Assembly: GCA_949318235.1 (NCBI GenBank)
Contig: OX439136.1
Coordinates: 5,909,758 to 5,973,757, forward strand
DNA from: Ecdyonurus torrentis
Lineage: Eukaryota > Arthropoda > Insecta > Ephemeroptera > Heptageniidae
Direction: 5' to 3'
Length of the DNA stretch: 64,000 nucleotides
This document shows positions 10,701 through 20,040 of this stretch, piece by piece. Positions within the stretch are counted from its first letter, which is position 1, and each line of letters opens with the position of its first letter. A program made the position numbers and the translations under genes. The notes under the pieces are model-generated. The model saw nothing but the letters and a program-made list of their open reading frames with translations. It was not told the DNA's origin and searched no databases.

Positions 10701-11949
10701 TTTCCTGATCCTTCTCTAATAGATGAGATAAATCAAACATTTCTTTCAAAGGCTTGTAATTAACTATTTCTGTTTCTACAGGCCATTCTCCTGCTTGCTC
10801 ATCTGCTGTTGTAATTTGATTAATTTGAGAAACATTGAATTTTTCGCAAAATAAATAATCTCTAATATTTAATATTCTATTACTGTTGCTTTCATTTAAG
10901 AACATAATAGGTACATATCCATCTTCATTTACTGGGGAAACAGTTGATATTGTTATTTCTTCAAATTCTTCCTTAACAGGCTGTACATAGATCAATTGTC
11001 CTGGTGGTGCGTTCGTTTTAACCACGTAAGTTGTCAATGCGCATTTTTCCAACTCAATGATTATGTTTAGATCGACCTCCAGGGTTTCTTGATGCGTTTC
11101 TTCGCTGCTCTTATTCTCTGGGAGGACTTGGACAGGTGCATGCGATAATTCCTGCCCTATGCTAGTAGATCTCCGATCATCTATACTAGTCTCTTCATAT
11201 AAGTCTTTGATTGTCTCTATTATTTTGTGATCGACACAGTGTGTGTCCCGGCTCTTCTCGTGCCCATCGTCTCTCTTCTTGTATTTGTTGCTATTCTTGA
11301 TATTTATTCTGTTCCTTTCTTCTACCTCCTGATGGTGTTTATTGTTTAGTTCGAACTGGCCAGTTCCATCCCCACTTTCTTGCATTTTGAGTGGAGTTGT
11401 ATCTTCTTCCAGGAGGGTCCTCCCTGTAGGAACTTCAACGCTATTCATCATGTGTACTGAAAAATCTTGACCATCAGATTTCAGTTCATATCTTCCATGA
11501 GGAAACTCTAGCAACTTTTCCGTTACTAGGAGATTTCCCTTATTCTTTGTTAGGAAGTCAAGCCCTAAGAGTCCGTGGCTTGAGCCTGGTATAGCGTCTA
11601 CTACTATTGCATCATGTTTCATTATAACGTCTCCAATTTGAAATGGAATAAGAGCTTCTCCCAATATGTTAATTCTGTGTCCTGAGGCGCTCCTAGCCCA
11701 GGATTTTGATGCATGTATTGGGATTCCTAGAGCTCTTACTTTGTTAGCTCTAACTACTGTTACCACTGCTCCACTATCAACAATCATTTTCCAGTCTTCT
11801 TCAAGTACCGAGAGGTATAATGTCAGCCCTGGTGTAGGTTCTACTGCTCTTATGTCATAAACAGCGTCACCTAACTGGCTGACGTAATCTAGTTTTTTGG
11901 ATTCTGAGGGCAATCGATAGGGCGGTGTTGACCGTTGCAATGTCCACAT
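7798..11949 (-). CDS. pol: pol: protease, reverse transcriptase, RNase H, integrase polyprotein
   Basis: 1383-codon open frame, expressed as Gag-Pol by a -1 shift at 11892-11898, so the first about 19 codons before that point overlap gag and are probably unused. Domains in the 1383 numbering follow. Aspartic protease has VDSGA at 57-61 and LLGLDFL near 127-133. RT spans about 455-660 with RPVLDYRFLN, LDLNSGFWQ, MPFGLN and YVDD at 611-614. RNase H has D761 (TTDAS), E800 and D827 (NTDHRP). The integrase zinc motif is H967, H974, C1001, C1004. The integrase core is D1036, D1096, E1132, an exact D,D(35)E spacing. A GPxxV module and a basic C-terminus (GRPKGSKN) follow, with no chromodomain. The domain order is Ty3/gypsy type. 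No frame break is seen, so it looks catalytically complete. Confidence 0.96.
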   Translation of the reverse strand: MWTLQRSTPPYRLPSESKKLDYVSQLGDAVYDIRAVEPTPGLTLYLSVLEEDWKMIVDSGAVVTVVRANKVRALGIPIHASKSWARSASGHRINILGEALIPFQIGDVIMKHDAIVVDAIPGSSHGLLGLDFLTKNKGNLLVTEKLLEFPHGRYELKSDGQDFSVHMMNSVEVPTGRTLLEEDTTPLKMQESGDGTGQFELNNKHHQEVEERNRINIKNSNKYKKRDDGHEKSRDTHCVDHKIIETIKDLYEETSIDDRRSTSIGQELSHAPVQVLPENKSSEETHQETLEVDLNIIIELEKCALTTYVVKTNAPPGQLIYVQPVKEEFEEITISTVSPVNEDGYVPIMFLNESNSNRILNIRDYLFCEKFNVSQINQITTADEQAGEWPVETEIVNYKPLKEMFDLSHLLEKDQEKTFALIEEFQDIMVHGTNKLGFTDVDTHTIDVQGAEPIKRMPYRVPQSQRLHLKKAIDEMLEQGIIQPSHSPWAAPIILVKKKTPPGAPPAMRPVLDYRFLNKVCKKSVFPIANIQLLIDEMGGANFYTVLDLNSGFWQVKMHPDSREYTAFSTPDGHYECLRMPFGLNGSPLKFISILSKVLKGLIGTICQVYVDDIVVYGGTTVEEHLQRIRQVFERLRKANLKLKPSKIELLQKSVVFLGHLISSKGVRPDPGKIKALREMKEPRTVKQVRAYLGFCNFYRRYVEKMAEIAYPLTCLTKKDTPFIWGAREKEAFTTMRDVLCKEPVLRYPNWEKEFTLTTDASTLALAAILSQEAEDGEHPVAYYSHKLTDVESRYSATELECFAVVAAIKHFRVYLLGRTFKLNTDHRPLRWILTTKDPKPRLARWIMDIAEFSFDVVYKPGSQISNVDALSRFEYGREIPINIVTSDLMTDYEPVWDREKIYKEQSLDEHWKPIIQSLNEADGAEEVPYVLDQEGLLYRKAEEEHELPRVCVPKTMVPTVLKLCHNTPLAGHKGIRKTTHSIMSQFYWKHMARDIRDYCSKCIPCMKMKLRTPPPVPLRPFEELVRPFQKISMDIVGPLAITKNGNKYILTCQDTFTRYPEAKAIPDQSAETVARGLIELVTSRYGTPEVLLSDRGRNFTSSLMRRLTSLLQLPQIFTSPYHPAGNSHLERSHKEFSSVVAQFVDDDSEWDSWIPFSLFVFRTTIHSALNCTPSEMMYGVKIKFPWADVLQPSRIKYNVDDDYVEQVKQRLRITHEKALIANRKAVERQQTAYNRKAKDPEIAEGDLVFCKNLKPQPGKNKKYQSKWVGPMRVTRIRSPVTVDLEDLDTKKTSIAHMSNLAKAKGLQSYQEQLKSITEETRETEEAPNEAEVVNEHSANNDVQADSQIVQSRARGRPKGSKNIQKNVVHEQNTHNYSLRSRV
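11865..11898 (-). promoter_or_regulatory. Gag-pol -1 ribosomal frameshift signal
   Basis: In the gag frame the last codons are CCA AAA AAC TAG, which contain the canonical slippery heptamer A AAA AAC (11892-11898) directly before the gag stop. Pol is exactly in the -1 frame. After a 7-nt spacer a hairpin follows at 11865-11884: CGTCA pairs with TGACG, then CC with GG across a bulged G, loop AGTTA. Heptamer, spacing and stem together match the standard retroviral signal. Confidence 0.85.
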
Positions 11950-13271
11950 CTAATCAATGGACATTCTCTAGCATAATGCTCTGAAGATCCACAGGAGTAA
12001 CATCCTGGGCCTTGCCTTGGTCTTTGAGCATTTGTTCTAGGGATAGCTCCTAGTTCTCTTGACACCGGCCTATCATTCCTTGGGTAATTAACAGTTGATG
12101 GGCGCCTGTTGTTCCCACGAAAATTTCCACGATGGTTTACATTTTGTCCACGTGTATCATAGTGTTGGAAAGCTTGACGTTTCTGGTCATTGTAGCCTCC
12201 TCTGTTGTACTGATAATTTCCCCTTTGAACGTATTGACCAGCGGTCTGACCGCGACGACTGTAACGTTGATTTTCGTACTGTCCACGATCATAATTATTA
12301 TATCTATACTGCTGTGGTTCGAAATTATTACCTTGACGAGGCTGGTCACGTTCGTTGCCTCTCTGATATGATGGCTGCTGTACCTGTTCCGTATTAACTT
12401 CTTGAGTTGGTGCTTGTCCGTTAGCACCATGTTCTGCTTCTGCTCTTGCAGGTTGCTGTTGTTGCCTTCTTGGTCCTTGTTGGTTTTGGACTAATGCAAC
12501 ATTATGCTCTTGTTCTCCCGGTCTGTTAGGTGATTCTAACAAAGCCTCTTCTATCATAGCTGCAATAATGGCACTATCAAGATTTGTTGGATTTCTAACT
12601 AAAACAAATCTTTTTACATCCTTCCTTAATCCATTCAAAAAATGTAAGAACATACGTTCTTCTACAGCCTCTGCAGCTGCAACATTTTTAGGTGTTGGAT
12701 CTTCATTCAGAACTTGTGTGATTTGACGTGCAATCAGTCGCAGACGTGTGGCATATTCTGCTACTGTCTCACCTCTACGTTGGTTACAAGTTGTCAACTT
12801 CTGCTCTAGTAAATGTCTAGGCACTTTGGGTCTAAATCTTATCTTTAGAGACTTCTTGAGAGTTGATCAAGATGTTATAGCTGTATTGTTTGCTCTAACA
12901 TGGTTTGCCGCCGCTCCTCCTAAACGAAGTCTAGCTATTTGTAGAACTTGCTCCGGTGTCCATCCCGATAGGTTACCGGTTATCTCCATGGTTTCAATAA
13001 AATTATCCAAAGTGACGTCATCAGATCCTGTAAATCGAGGAACAAGGTAGGCTTGACTGCCTATGTTAACCGCTGCATTGTTGCCTCTTTGTGCTGCTCC
13101 TGAAGCTCCTGCTGCTCCAGACGCACCGGAACCACTACCACTTCCACCTTCAACACCATTGACTGTAGCAAGCAACATTTCTGAATGTAGTGCTGTAGAT
13201 CTTTCTAGTTGGTTGGTTCCTTCTGCCGCGTCAAATTCTTGACTTTCAACATACTCTTCGTCACTCATCAT
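11889..13271 (-). CDS. gag: gag: capsid and nucleocapsid polyprotein, interrupted by one in-frame TGA
   Basis: One reading frame from the ATG at 13271 to the TAG at 11889-11891, broken only by TGA at 12867-12869 after residue 134. The frame continues without shift, so the two halves are one gene of about 460 codons. The N-terminal part is acidic, with a Gly/Ser/Ala-rich linker. The middle part matches the retrotransposon gag (capsid) pattern, with the stop close to where that family usually has a Trp. A Gln/Arg/Tyr-rich region follows. The C-terminus has two zinc knuckles: CX2CX4HX4C and a variant CX2CX3HX4C. A single base change such as TGG to TGA would explain the stop. Stop read-through or a sequencing error are alternatives. 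If real and not suppressed, this copy makes no full Gag. Confidence 0.88.
12867..12869 (-). other. In-frame TGA stop inside gag
   Basis: The TGA is in the same frame as both gag halves. The open codons after it run straight into the capsid-like region, so no frameshift is involved. The following base is T, which is not the strong C context known for efficient UGA read-through. Confidence 0.85.
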
Positions 13272-13300
13272 CTTTATTCTGTTACGACTACAATAGCAAT

Positions 13301-13673
13301 TTATAGGTAATTACGTAAAGCTTCTATAGTAACTTAGCTAAGTGTTGCGTACTCAACCTTTACAAGAAGCTTATCAAATCAACCTATAATTAATTATGAT
13401 TTCAATTTCTTAATTTTATGTTGTGATAGCAATAGCGAGTTATAGGTAATTATGTAAAGCTTCTATAGTAACTTAGCTAAGTGCTGCGCACTCAACCTTT
13501 ACAAGAAACTTATCAAATCAACCTATATTTAATTATGATTTTTTTTTCAATTTATTCTTTTCCTATTAAATTTAAAATCAGAATTAGAGGTAAATTATAC
13601 TAAGCTTCTCACGTAATTTAGCTCAGAGCAGCGCAAAAAGCTTTTACGAGAAACTTCTCAAATCTACCTGTAA
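13301..13673 (-). repeat. Three tandem hairpin units just upstream of the gag start
   Basis: Units at 13301-13389, 13440-13526 and 13584-13673 (period about 140 bp). Each is an imperfect palindrome: TTATAGGT at one end pairs with ACCTATAA at the other, and AAGCTTCT pairs with AGAAGCTT further in, enclosing a GC-containing central loop. The first two units are very similar. The third has diverged but keeps the paired ends. In the transcript these would form three successive stem-loops of about 90 nt shortly before the gag AUG. Confidence 0.8.
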
Positions 13674-14072
13674 TTTCTTTTTATTTAATTATTTGTTTTG
13701 AGTAATGGTATACGCTACAATGTTAAATGAACTGAATTTATTATGTGTTGTAGACTAAAATCTAAAATTTAATAATCAATATTTTTAATTGAAATAAAAT
13801 AATTTGAAATATTCTATTATATATGTATATATATATTTTTTTTATAGTTAAAAATTATGAATTATTTTAATTTATTTTAAATAAATTTTATTAATATAAA
13901 GAAATCGTTAATTAATTGAAATTATTTATATAACAAATATTGAAAGCTATTATAAAAATGAATATTAAAGAAAATTTAGGCTTATATTAATTTAACGCAA
14001 AGTATTTATGTTAAAATGTTATTGAAACGATAGAAAGATATTATTTAATTTCTTTTGATCTTTGTTTATTGT

Positions 14073-14950
14073 ATGCCTAAACCAACGTATTTTTTTTTTT
14101 CAAATAATATTGTGAACTGTATTTAAATTTATAAGTTAAATTTGAAAATAACTAAAATTTCTTACAATCCAAAATAAAATCTGATATAGTAATTTAATCT
14201 TAACAAACAAAATTTTTGAATGTAAATGCAGCCTATTTTAATGAATCAATTTAAGAATATTTTACTTCTTAACTTCCCTTATTCACTATACCGAATCATC
14301 CAATGCCTAATATCAATATGGTATTGTGGACTATTAAACAGTTTCTAAATCTAAATTGAATATCAAAATGCAACAAGAACCTGCTCACAATACAAAATAA
14401 GAACTGATATAGCAAAGAAAGCTTAGTACAGCAAAGTATTTTTTTTTTTTTTTGAATATAAAAGTAACCAACTAAGAACAATGGAAATTTAATATTTTGA
14501 GTTTAAGTTTTTAAACGATTAAAATTTGTACCTTCCTCAATTCACTATGCCGAATGCAATGCCTAATATCAATATAATATTGTGAACTGAAAAACAGTTT
14601 CTAAGTTGAATATGAAAAAGCAACCAGAATCTGTTGACAATACAAAATAATAACTGATATAGCAAAGAAAGCTTAGCACAGCAAACTTGAATATTAACGT
14701 AACCAAATAAGAACAATAAAAAGATAATATTATGCGTTAAAGTATCGAAATAATAAAATTTATAACCTGCGCAATTCGCTATGCCGAATCCAATGCCTAA
14801 TATCAATATGGTATTGTGAACTGAAAAACAGTTTCTAAGTTGAATATAAAAAAAATCAACCAGAATCTGTTAACAATACAAAATAATAACTGATATAGCA
14901 AAGAAAGCTTAGCACAGCAAACTTTAAATCAACGTAGTCAAACCAGCAAT
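14073..14950 (-). repeat. Tandem repeat array, about four units of 235-260 bp, in the leader
   Basis: Repeated landmarks are TGCCTAATATCAATAT at 14306, 14562 and 14796 (a degenerate start at about 14073), each followed by ATTGTGAACTG, CAGTTTCTAA, ACAATACAAAATAA and TGATATAGCAAAGAAAGC in the same order. The first unit is the most decayed. Frames annotated across it on the minus strand repeat the same peptide pattern and are not genes. Confidence 0.8.
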
Positions 14951-15241
14951 ATTCTCTCAATGAGTAAATACTCACTTTGCAAAATATTAAGCAGTTGAAA
15001 ACTGTAATGACAATAATTAAGAGATGTGAACGTCTCAATATTTCAGTCAAAACTGATGGTTGATATATATGGCAGCTGGTTTATATACCATAATCTTTTC
15101 CCTTCTATATCCTTTCATAGGTAGAAGAATTTGTTTCTTCTTTTAAGCGCAATAAATATAATGCTATCTGAATAATATTAGCGCGAGGGAAAACGCGATT
15201 ATAGCTACGGGTTCGCTATACAACAGAACATTACGCTTGTT

Positions 15242-15272
<31 letters not shown>

Positions 15273-15706
15273 CAGTGTATTATAAATAATTTTGAAAGTT
15301 AATTAGGTGTTTTGTTTGCGCACCTCATACATTCTTTCCTATCCCGTTAACATTTACAATAACACCCCTTTCTCTTCGCATTCCTACCGCACATTAAACT
15401 GGCTTTTATATATAACGCAATATTTATGCTATATGAATTATTTATGCATATTTTTATTATTTATGCATAAATTTATTATTTATGCCTAATTATGCGAATA
15501 GATTTTTTTTTTCTTTATTAAATTTCTTAATTTTTTTTTCTATTTTTTTTTTTTTATTGTACAAGAAAATTGCATAAAATAATCGCAATTATTTAATTAA
15601 TTACTGAAATTAAAAGAAATTACGATATTTATTTTGATATGAAGATATCATTGAGTTTTACTACCCTAAAAAAAATACAGCACTGCGTTTGTGCCTTACT
15701 TTATAT

Positions 15707-15736
<30 letters not shown>

Positions 15737-15737
<1 letters not shown>

Positions 15738-16140
15738 CTCTCTCTCTCTCTCTCTTGCGTTTTATAAACTTTGCGTAATAAGGGCTGTTCAAGTTTGATC
15801 AGACAATATTCGAGGCACAAACTAAGCCATAGTTATATTTCATATAGCTCAATTTTAGTGTCTTTCAATAACCCAATACCCTCGAACGTTAGCCCCTTAT
15901 TCACGCTATTTCAATCTATAACAGATTTTTCTATCTTCCGTCTGTCTCTCTCTCTCTCTCTCTCGCGTATATATTTTATTTTTCATGATATGGGCCGTTC
16001 AAGTTTGATCAGGCTATTTTCAAGGCACAGACTAAGCCATAGTTATATTTCATATAGCTCAATCTTAGTGTCTTTCAATAACCTAATACCCTCGAACGTT
16101 AGCCCCTTATTCACGCTTTTTCACAATATAATAGACTTGA
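15737..16140 (-). repeat. Tandem duplication of a 210-bp unit in the leader
   Basis: Two copies, with GTTCAAGTTTGATCAG at 15787 and 15997, sharing AAGCCATAGTTATATTTCAT and CTCGAACGTTAGCCCCTTAT. Each unit is preceded by a (CT)n run, so the CT tract belongs to the unit. A 155-codon plus-strand frame across the array is a repeat artefact. Confidence 0.82.
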
Positions 16141-16325
16141 CCTTTTTTTTTTTTTTTTTTTTTTTTCGTCAAAATTGCAAGACAATTTTTTTATGTTACT
16201 GTAGTTTCTTAGGGGGGGGGGTTAGGAAAAATCCCTAAGATTCCATAGCTTCCATCCCCCAAACCACCATCCTATAAGTTGCACCTACAAACCGTATGGA
16301 CCTTAGAATTGAGTTTTCCGTCGTG

Positions 16326-16343
16326 ATTTTACTCTGACAACCA
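16326..16343 (-). promoter_or_regulatory. Primer-binding site (candidate)
   Basis: One base after the 5' LTR, in sense direction, comes TGGTTGTCAGAGTAAAATC, beginning with the TGG that pairs with a tRNA 3' CCA. The implied tRNA end is ...CTCTGACAACCA. It resembles leucine tRNA ends (CTGAC-A-CCA) with one extra A. I cannot assign the tRNA. Confidence 0.65.
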
Positions 16344-16344
16344 T

Positions 16345-16869
16345 TGTCGCAAGTGGCTTTTGCTGCTTTTAGCTTGTTGGTTATCCTGGCTAATATTAAG
16401 CCTAATTGCCAATGTAATTGTTAAATATAATCAAAGCTAAAGCACATAACTAAGGCTAAGGTGAGAGGGAGTTTTTTCTTAAAGGACAACTCAATTCTTT
16501 GTGTCGATACGGTTTGTATTTTCAACATCAAGGATAAAGATCATTCCATACATGAAACACAGTACACTTACGTATTAGCATGACAGTCTCCATTGCTGTC
16601 TTTTCGTATGAGCGAGGAGTCACGGGCAGTAGCTGCACCTTGGTCAGAGGTCAGTTCGCAAGTCAAGTGCCTGCTAGTGCTCGAGCCTCCCTCCTATCTC
16701 ACTTTCTCTACCTAGCCTTGCACACACGCATTAGTGCCCTAAAGCTAATAATGCGTGTATGCAAGTTTGCTTGCAATAACATACTTTGTTATTGTATTTT
16801 AGTTCGACCCCCGATACCTGTCACGGGGTAGCATTATACATAATAATGTTACATGTCACACCCGTGACA
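16345..16869 (-). repeat. 5' LTR (525 bp)
   Basis: Same sequence as 1850-2374. In sense direction a TATAAT lies about 31 nt from the LTR start, a possible promoter element, and GTAAGT at 16571-16566 is a consensus 5' splice site about 300 nt in. The sequence gives no transcription start directly. Confidence 0.97.
16566..16571 (-). promoter_or_regulatory. Candidate 5' splice donor in the 5' LTR
   Basis: Sense sequence TAC|GTAAGT. It would be the natural partner of the acceptors before ORF3 and env if transcription starts upstream of it within the LTR. The same hexamer occurs at 2071-2076 in the 3' LTR. Confidence 0.4.
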
Positions 16870-16873
16870 ACAT
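16870..16873. other. Target-site duplication ACAT (right copy)
   Basis: ACAT directly after the 5' LTR terminus, matching 1846-1849. Confidence 0.85.
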
Positions 16874-16887
16874 TCTATTGATGGAAA

Positions 16888-16891
<4 letters not shown>

Positions 16892-16948
<57 letters not shown>
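16892..16948. repeat. (CT)n microsatellite next to the retroelement
   Basis: About 57 bp of CT repeats 20 bp outside the element border. Confidence 0.92.
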
Positions 16949-16953
<5 letters not shown>

Positions 16954-17686
16954 ACATTTTAGCAATTAGTAAAATTTATTCTATTCTAATTCCCCCTGCC
17001 CCCCTCCTTTTTTCAACTTTTTTTTTTCTTACTTAACCAAATCACTCATTCAGTTTTTATATAATATATAAAGGTATAAAATGAATAAATCTTTTATACT
17101 TGGTCCAATATAAATTTATGTGTCTCTAAATCCACCCCCTCACCCTCCCCACCAAAAGAAAAAACTTACAAAAATTTTATATTACATAAAAAAAAAAGTT
17201 TGTTAGTTGCCGAATTATTCTAACTTTTTTTTTATATATATATCCTCCCTTTTTGCTTGCGTCATTTTAAGCTCAAAATTTACGTATATATATTTTTTAT
17301 TTTAACTAAACTGTGTTTGTCTCTAAATAATCTTTATTAATGTTTGTTATACGGATTTGCACACAAATAGAATCATAATTCTCTAAATACTGTTGTTTTT
17401 TTTACTCGTATATTTATATTGAATAAATTATACATAGAATTATATTTTTTTATTTGTATTTTATAAAAAATTAATTTATCATTCTTATATAATTTTATAC
17501 TAAATAGTAATTACATGAATTTTATGATTTATTATTGCTATATATATTTTTTTTTTAACGTAGAGAAAAGCTTAAAAATATATTTTTCTAATTTGATAAA
17601 ACATTTTCTTTTGCTGAAATTTAATTTGAATAATTTTACGTTAACTTATGTTGTAGATTATATAAAGTATCCTATAACTGTTATTT
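16949..17686. other. Gene-free AT-rich stretch
   Basis: A/T-rich sequence with C-rich and T-rich patches. No exon, RNA gene or transposon end was recognised. Confidence 0.5.
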
Positions 17687-18041
17687 TTAAAGCAATAGAC
17701 CACATAAAATAACACCTTTTTTTCTTCTTTTTTTAATGTTTTAACATAAAATGGGATCACCAAAACCACTAACAATTTTTAGCAGAATATAAGTGGCCTC
17801 ACAATAGAGTGTGAAAATACAATAATAAAGTATGCTATTTGCGTGGCTATTCCTGTTTCTTACAACAGAAACTGGGAATAAATAAGTAAGTAAATGTTGT
17901 GCGGGTTGCATAAGTTGTAATTTTCTGATCACTGCTACGAAGCTACAGTTGGGTTATTATGAAACAAAATAATATGTTATTTATGTAAGTCCCATCACGT
18001 GTTTTGATGATATAAATGCTAATGGTTTTCTCTTACCTATG
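17687..18041 (+). mobile_element. 350-bp TTAAAG-ended MITE family, copy 1
   Basis: Starts TTAAAGCAATAGACCACATA. It carries the family landmarks GGGTTGCATAA, TTCTGATCACTGCTACG, CAGTTGGGTT and GTAAGTCCCATCA in order. The right end is more diverged (CTTACCTATG), and the octamer TGACGTCA found in other copies is lost. Confidence 0.8.
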
Positions 18042-18195
18042 CATAAGCGTTCTATGATATAAAATTATATTTTGGTCAACTATGATAAGACATTTTGTGG
18101 TGTCACCATTGATTTATGAATTTATACAAGAGCTATGAAATAAATGTAACAGGTACATTTCATTAAATAATTATTATGTATATATATATTTATGT

Positions 18196-18204
<9 letters not shown>

Positions 18205-18276
<72 letters not shown>
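18205..18276. repeat. (AT)n microsatellite
   Basis: About 70 bp of AT repeats. Confidence 0.92.
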
Positions 18277-18278
<2 letters not shown>

Positions 18279-19097
18279 ATAAACATAATATTTTTTCCAT
18301 TTTCTTGAATAAATTATAACAAAATTAAAAAAAGAAGTTCGAAATGCTATTTTTTCTGATAAAAGAAAAAAAAGAGAAAAATCATTACATATATCATCAA
18401 TAACCAATAATACCCCAAGCCAAGCAATCATTATTATTTTACACAACGTCAAGTCAAATCAAACCTTTTGTAGTACGTATTGATTATTTTTAATATTAAA
18501 ATCAAGCTTTAGGCTTCATTTTTTTCCCTGCTATGTATATTAAAAAAAAAAGAAAAAAAAAAAGCAATTGCAATGCATACTTTGCTTAAGGGCTAAAGAA
18601 TGAATTGTTTGCGGTCAATGCTTTTTATATTTTATAATATATCGATCTATTTTTAGAACTAAAAAAAAATACATGTAGTAGAATAAGTTTTTAAATATTT
18701 TATTATTCCTATTTATTATGTTTTATATTTATATTCTTGAGTGTTTTTCTATGTATGTACACAATATAAATAAATATATAATGAATTTTATAGTCAGAAT
18801 AAAAAAATAAAAGATTTACTGCATCTTTTTGACGCAATATTTTAAATATTCATATTTTTTGGGAAATATTTTTATATTTTTTTATATATATTTTTATATA
18901 TTACTAAATATTTTCAATGATATTTTTTCTTATAATATTTACTATTAAATTATTTCTACCTTCCTCATACCCCGCACCCTCTCAGATATCTTAAAAACTT
19001 ATTGTTTAACAATTTCATTTTAGTAAACTTTAATGTAAGTTACGTTAATAAAAATTATAAGTCCTGAAATGTCTAATAAATAGCTATTGTATTCTAG
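18277..19097. other. Gene-free AT-rich stretch
   Basis: No recognisable coding, RNA or transposon signal; many short A and T runs. Confidence 0.5.
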
Positions 19098-19099
19098 TA

Positions 19100-19297
19100 C
19101 AGTCAACTGGGGTGACTTTGAACGCCCAATTATCTCTGTCTTAAGGCCTCATTTTAGAAAATTGAAGAATCTTACTATTGTTCAAATTTGTTTTTGATCC
19201 TAATGACATGTTTCAAAATTTTGAAATGAGTGCCCAAAGTAGAGATAAATGGGTGTTCAAAGTCACCCCGGGCGTTCAAAGTCACCCCGGTTGACTG
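19100..19297. mobile_element. 198-bp mariner-like MITE
   Basis: Terminal inverted repeats begin CAGTCAACTGGGGTGACTTT on the left and, reversed, CAGTCAACCGGGGTGACTTT on the right, continuing to GAACGCCC. TA dinucleotides at 19098-19099 and 19298-19299 fit a Tc1/mariner-type target duplication. The right end carries the GTTCAAAGTCACCCC motif twice in tandem. There is no coding capacity. Confidence 0.85.
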
Positions 19298-19299
19298 TA

Positions 19300-20040
19300 A
19301 CTATTTGTTTGCATAAAATTTTAAATTTTACTAAAAATTCTAATATTGTTTTCTAAAGTATTCAGTCACAAATTAGGTGTAAAAATGATAATTTTATCAT
19401 TTTAAAAATGCACATAAAAAGTTGGACTTTCATATTTTATGCGTCGTATAAAAAAAATATATATAAAAATGCCTCTTTATGACTTGTGCAAATATTTTTT
19501 TCTTACAAAAGGGGAAGATTTTTTTCTTTATACATATAAAAGAAAAAAAGAGAAGAAAGTTTAGTATTTGCTAACGGTTAATGAGGGTGAATGATTGAAG
19601 AGAAAAATAAAAGTAGAAAGAAAAATATGACTTATAAAAGTCGAAGAAAATAATATTTTATTTCTGTATAAAATAGAAGAGAGACAAAAAAAAATCATAA
19701 GAATTTCTTTTTCAAGAAAATGTATATGCTAATTGGTTACATGTTAATAATAAAAGTAAGGAAACAAATTAACTTGTTAACGAAAATGTAAAAGGTGAAG
19801 TTTTTTTTAATGATTTATCTATAAATAATCGTCTTATAATATATGGAAATATTATATTTCCCACCCCTAAAAAGTTACATTTTTTACGCTAATTAAATTA
19901 TAAGCTCTTTATATATGTGTACAAGAAAATCACAGTCTTTCAATCTGTTTATATAAATATTTATATACCAAAAAGAAAACGTACTTTTTTGTACAGTATA
20001 ATAGAGAAATAAGTGTTTCTTTTTAAGTATACAGTATATA
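19300..20040. other. Gene-free AT-rich stretch
   Basis: Nothing recognisable beyond A-rich purine patches around 19540-19700. Confidence 0.5.

Larger units (their letters stand above)
13272..16344 (-). other. About 3-kb 5' leader of the retroelement
   Basis: Region between the 5' LTR and the gag ATG. It has no credible long ORF and is AT-rich, unlike the coding part. It contains three separate tandem-repeat arrays (listed individually), a T27 tract at 15246-15272, further T tracts, and CT runs. Ty3/gypsy leaders are normally well under 1 kb, so the size is striking. Confidence 0.85.
1850..16869 (-). mobile_element. Full-length env-carrying Ty3/gypsy (errantivirus-like) LTR retrotransposon
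   Basis: A 15,020-bp element read on the minus strand. It has two 525-bp LTRs that look identical by eye, both running TG...CA, and an ACAT target duplication on each side. Internal order in sense direction is primer-binding site, 3-kb leader, gag, pol (PR-RT-RNaseH-IN, the Ty3/gypsy order), an additional coiled-coil ORF, F-type env, polypurine tract. The coding part is clearly richer in GC than the flanks. Identical LTRs imply recent insertion. Only one obvious lesion is visible: an in-frame TGA in gag at 12867-12869. Env plus gypsy-order pol plus a 4-bp duplication is the errantivirus pattern. The length, the extra ORF and the long leader are unusual for that group. Confidence 0.95.

Noticed and set aside
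12095..12430. Frames on both strands over the Gln/Arg/Tyr-rich part of gag
   Set aside because: Low-complexity shadow of gag, which is supported by zinc knuckles and frame continuity.
15771..16238. 155-codon plus-strand frame in the leader
   Set aside because: It spans the 210-bp tandem duplication and a poly(T) run; the protein repeats itself and ends in homopolymer.
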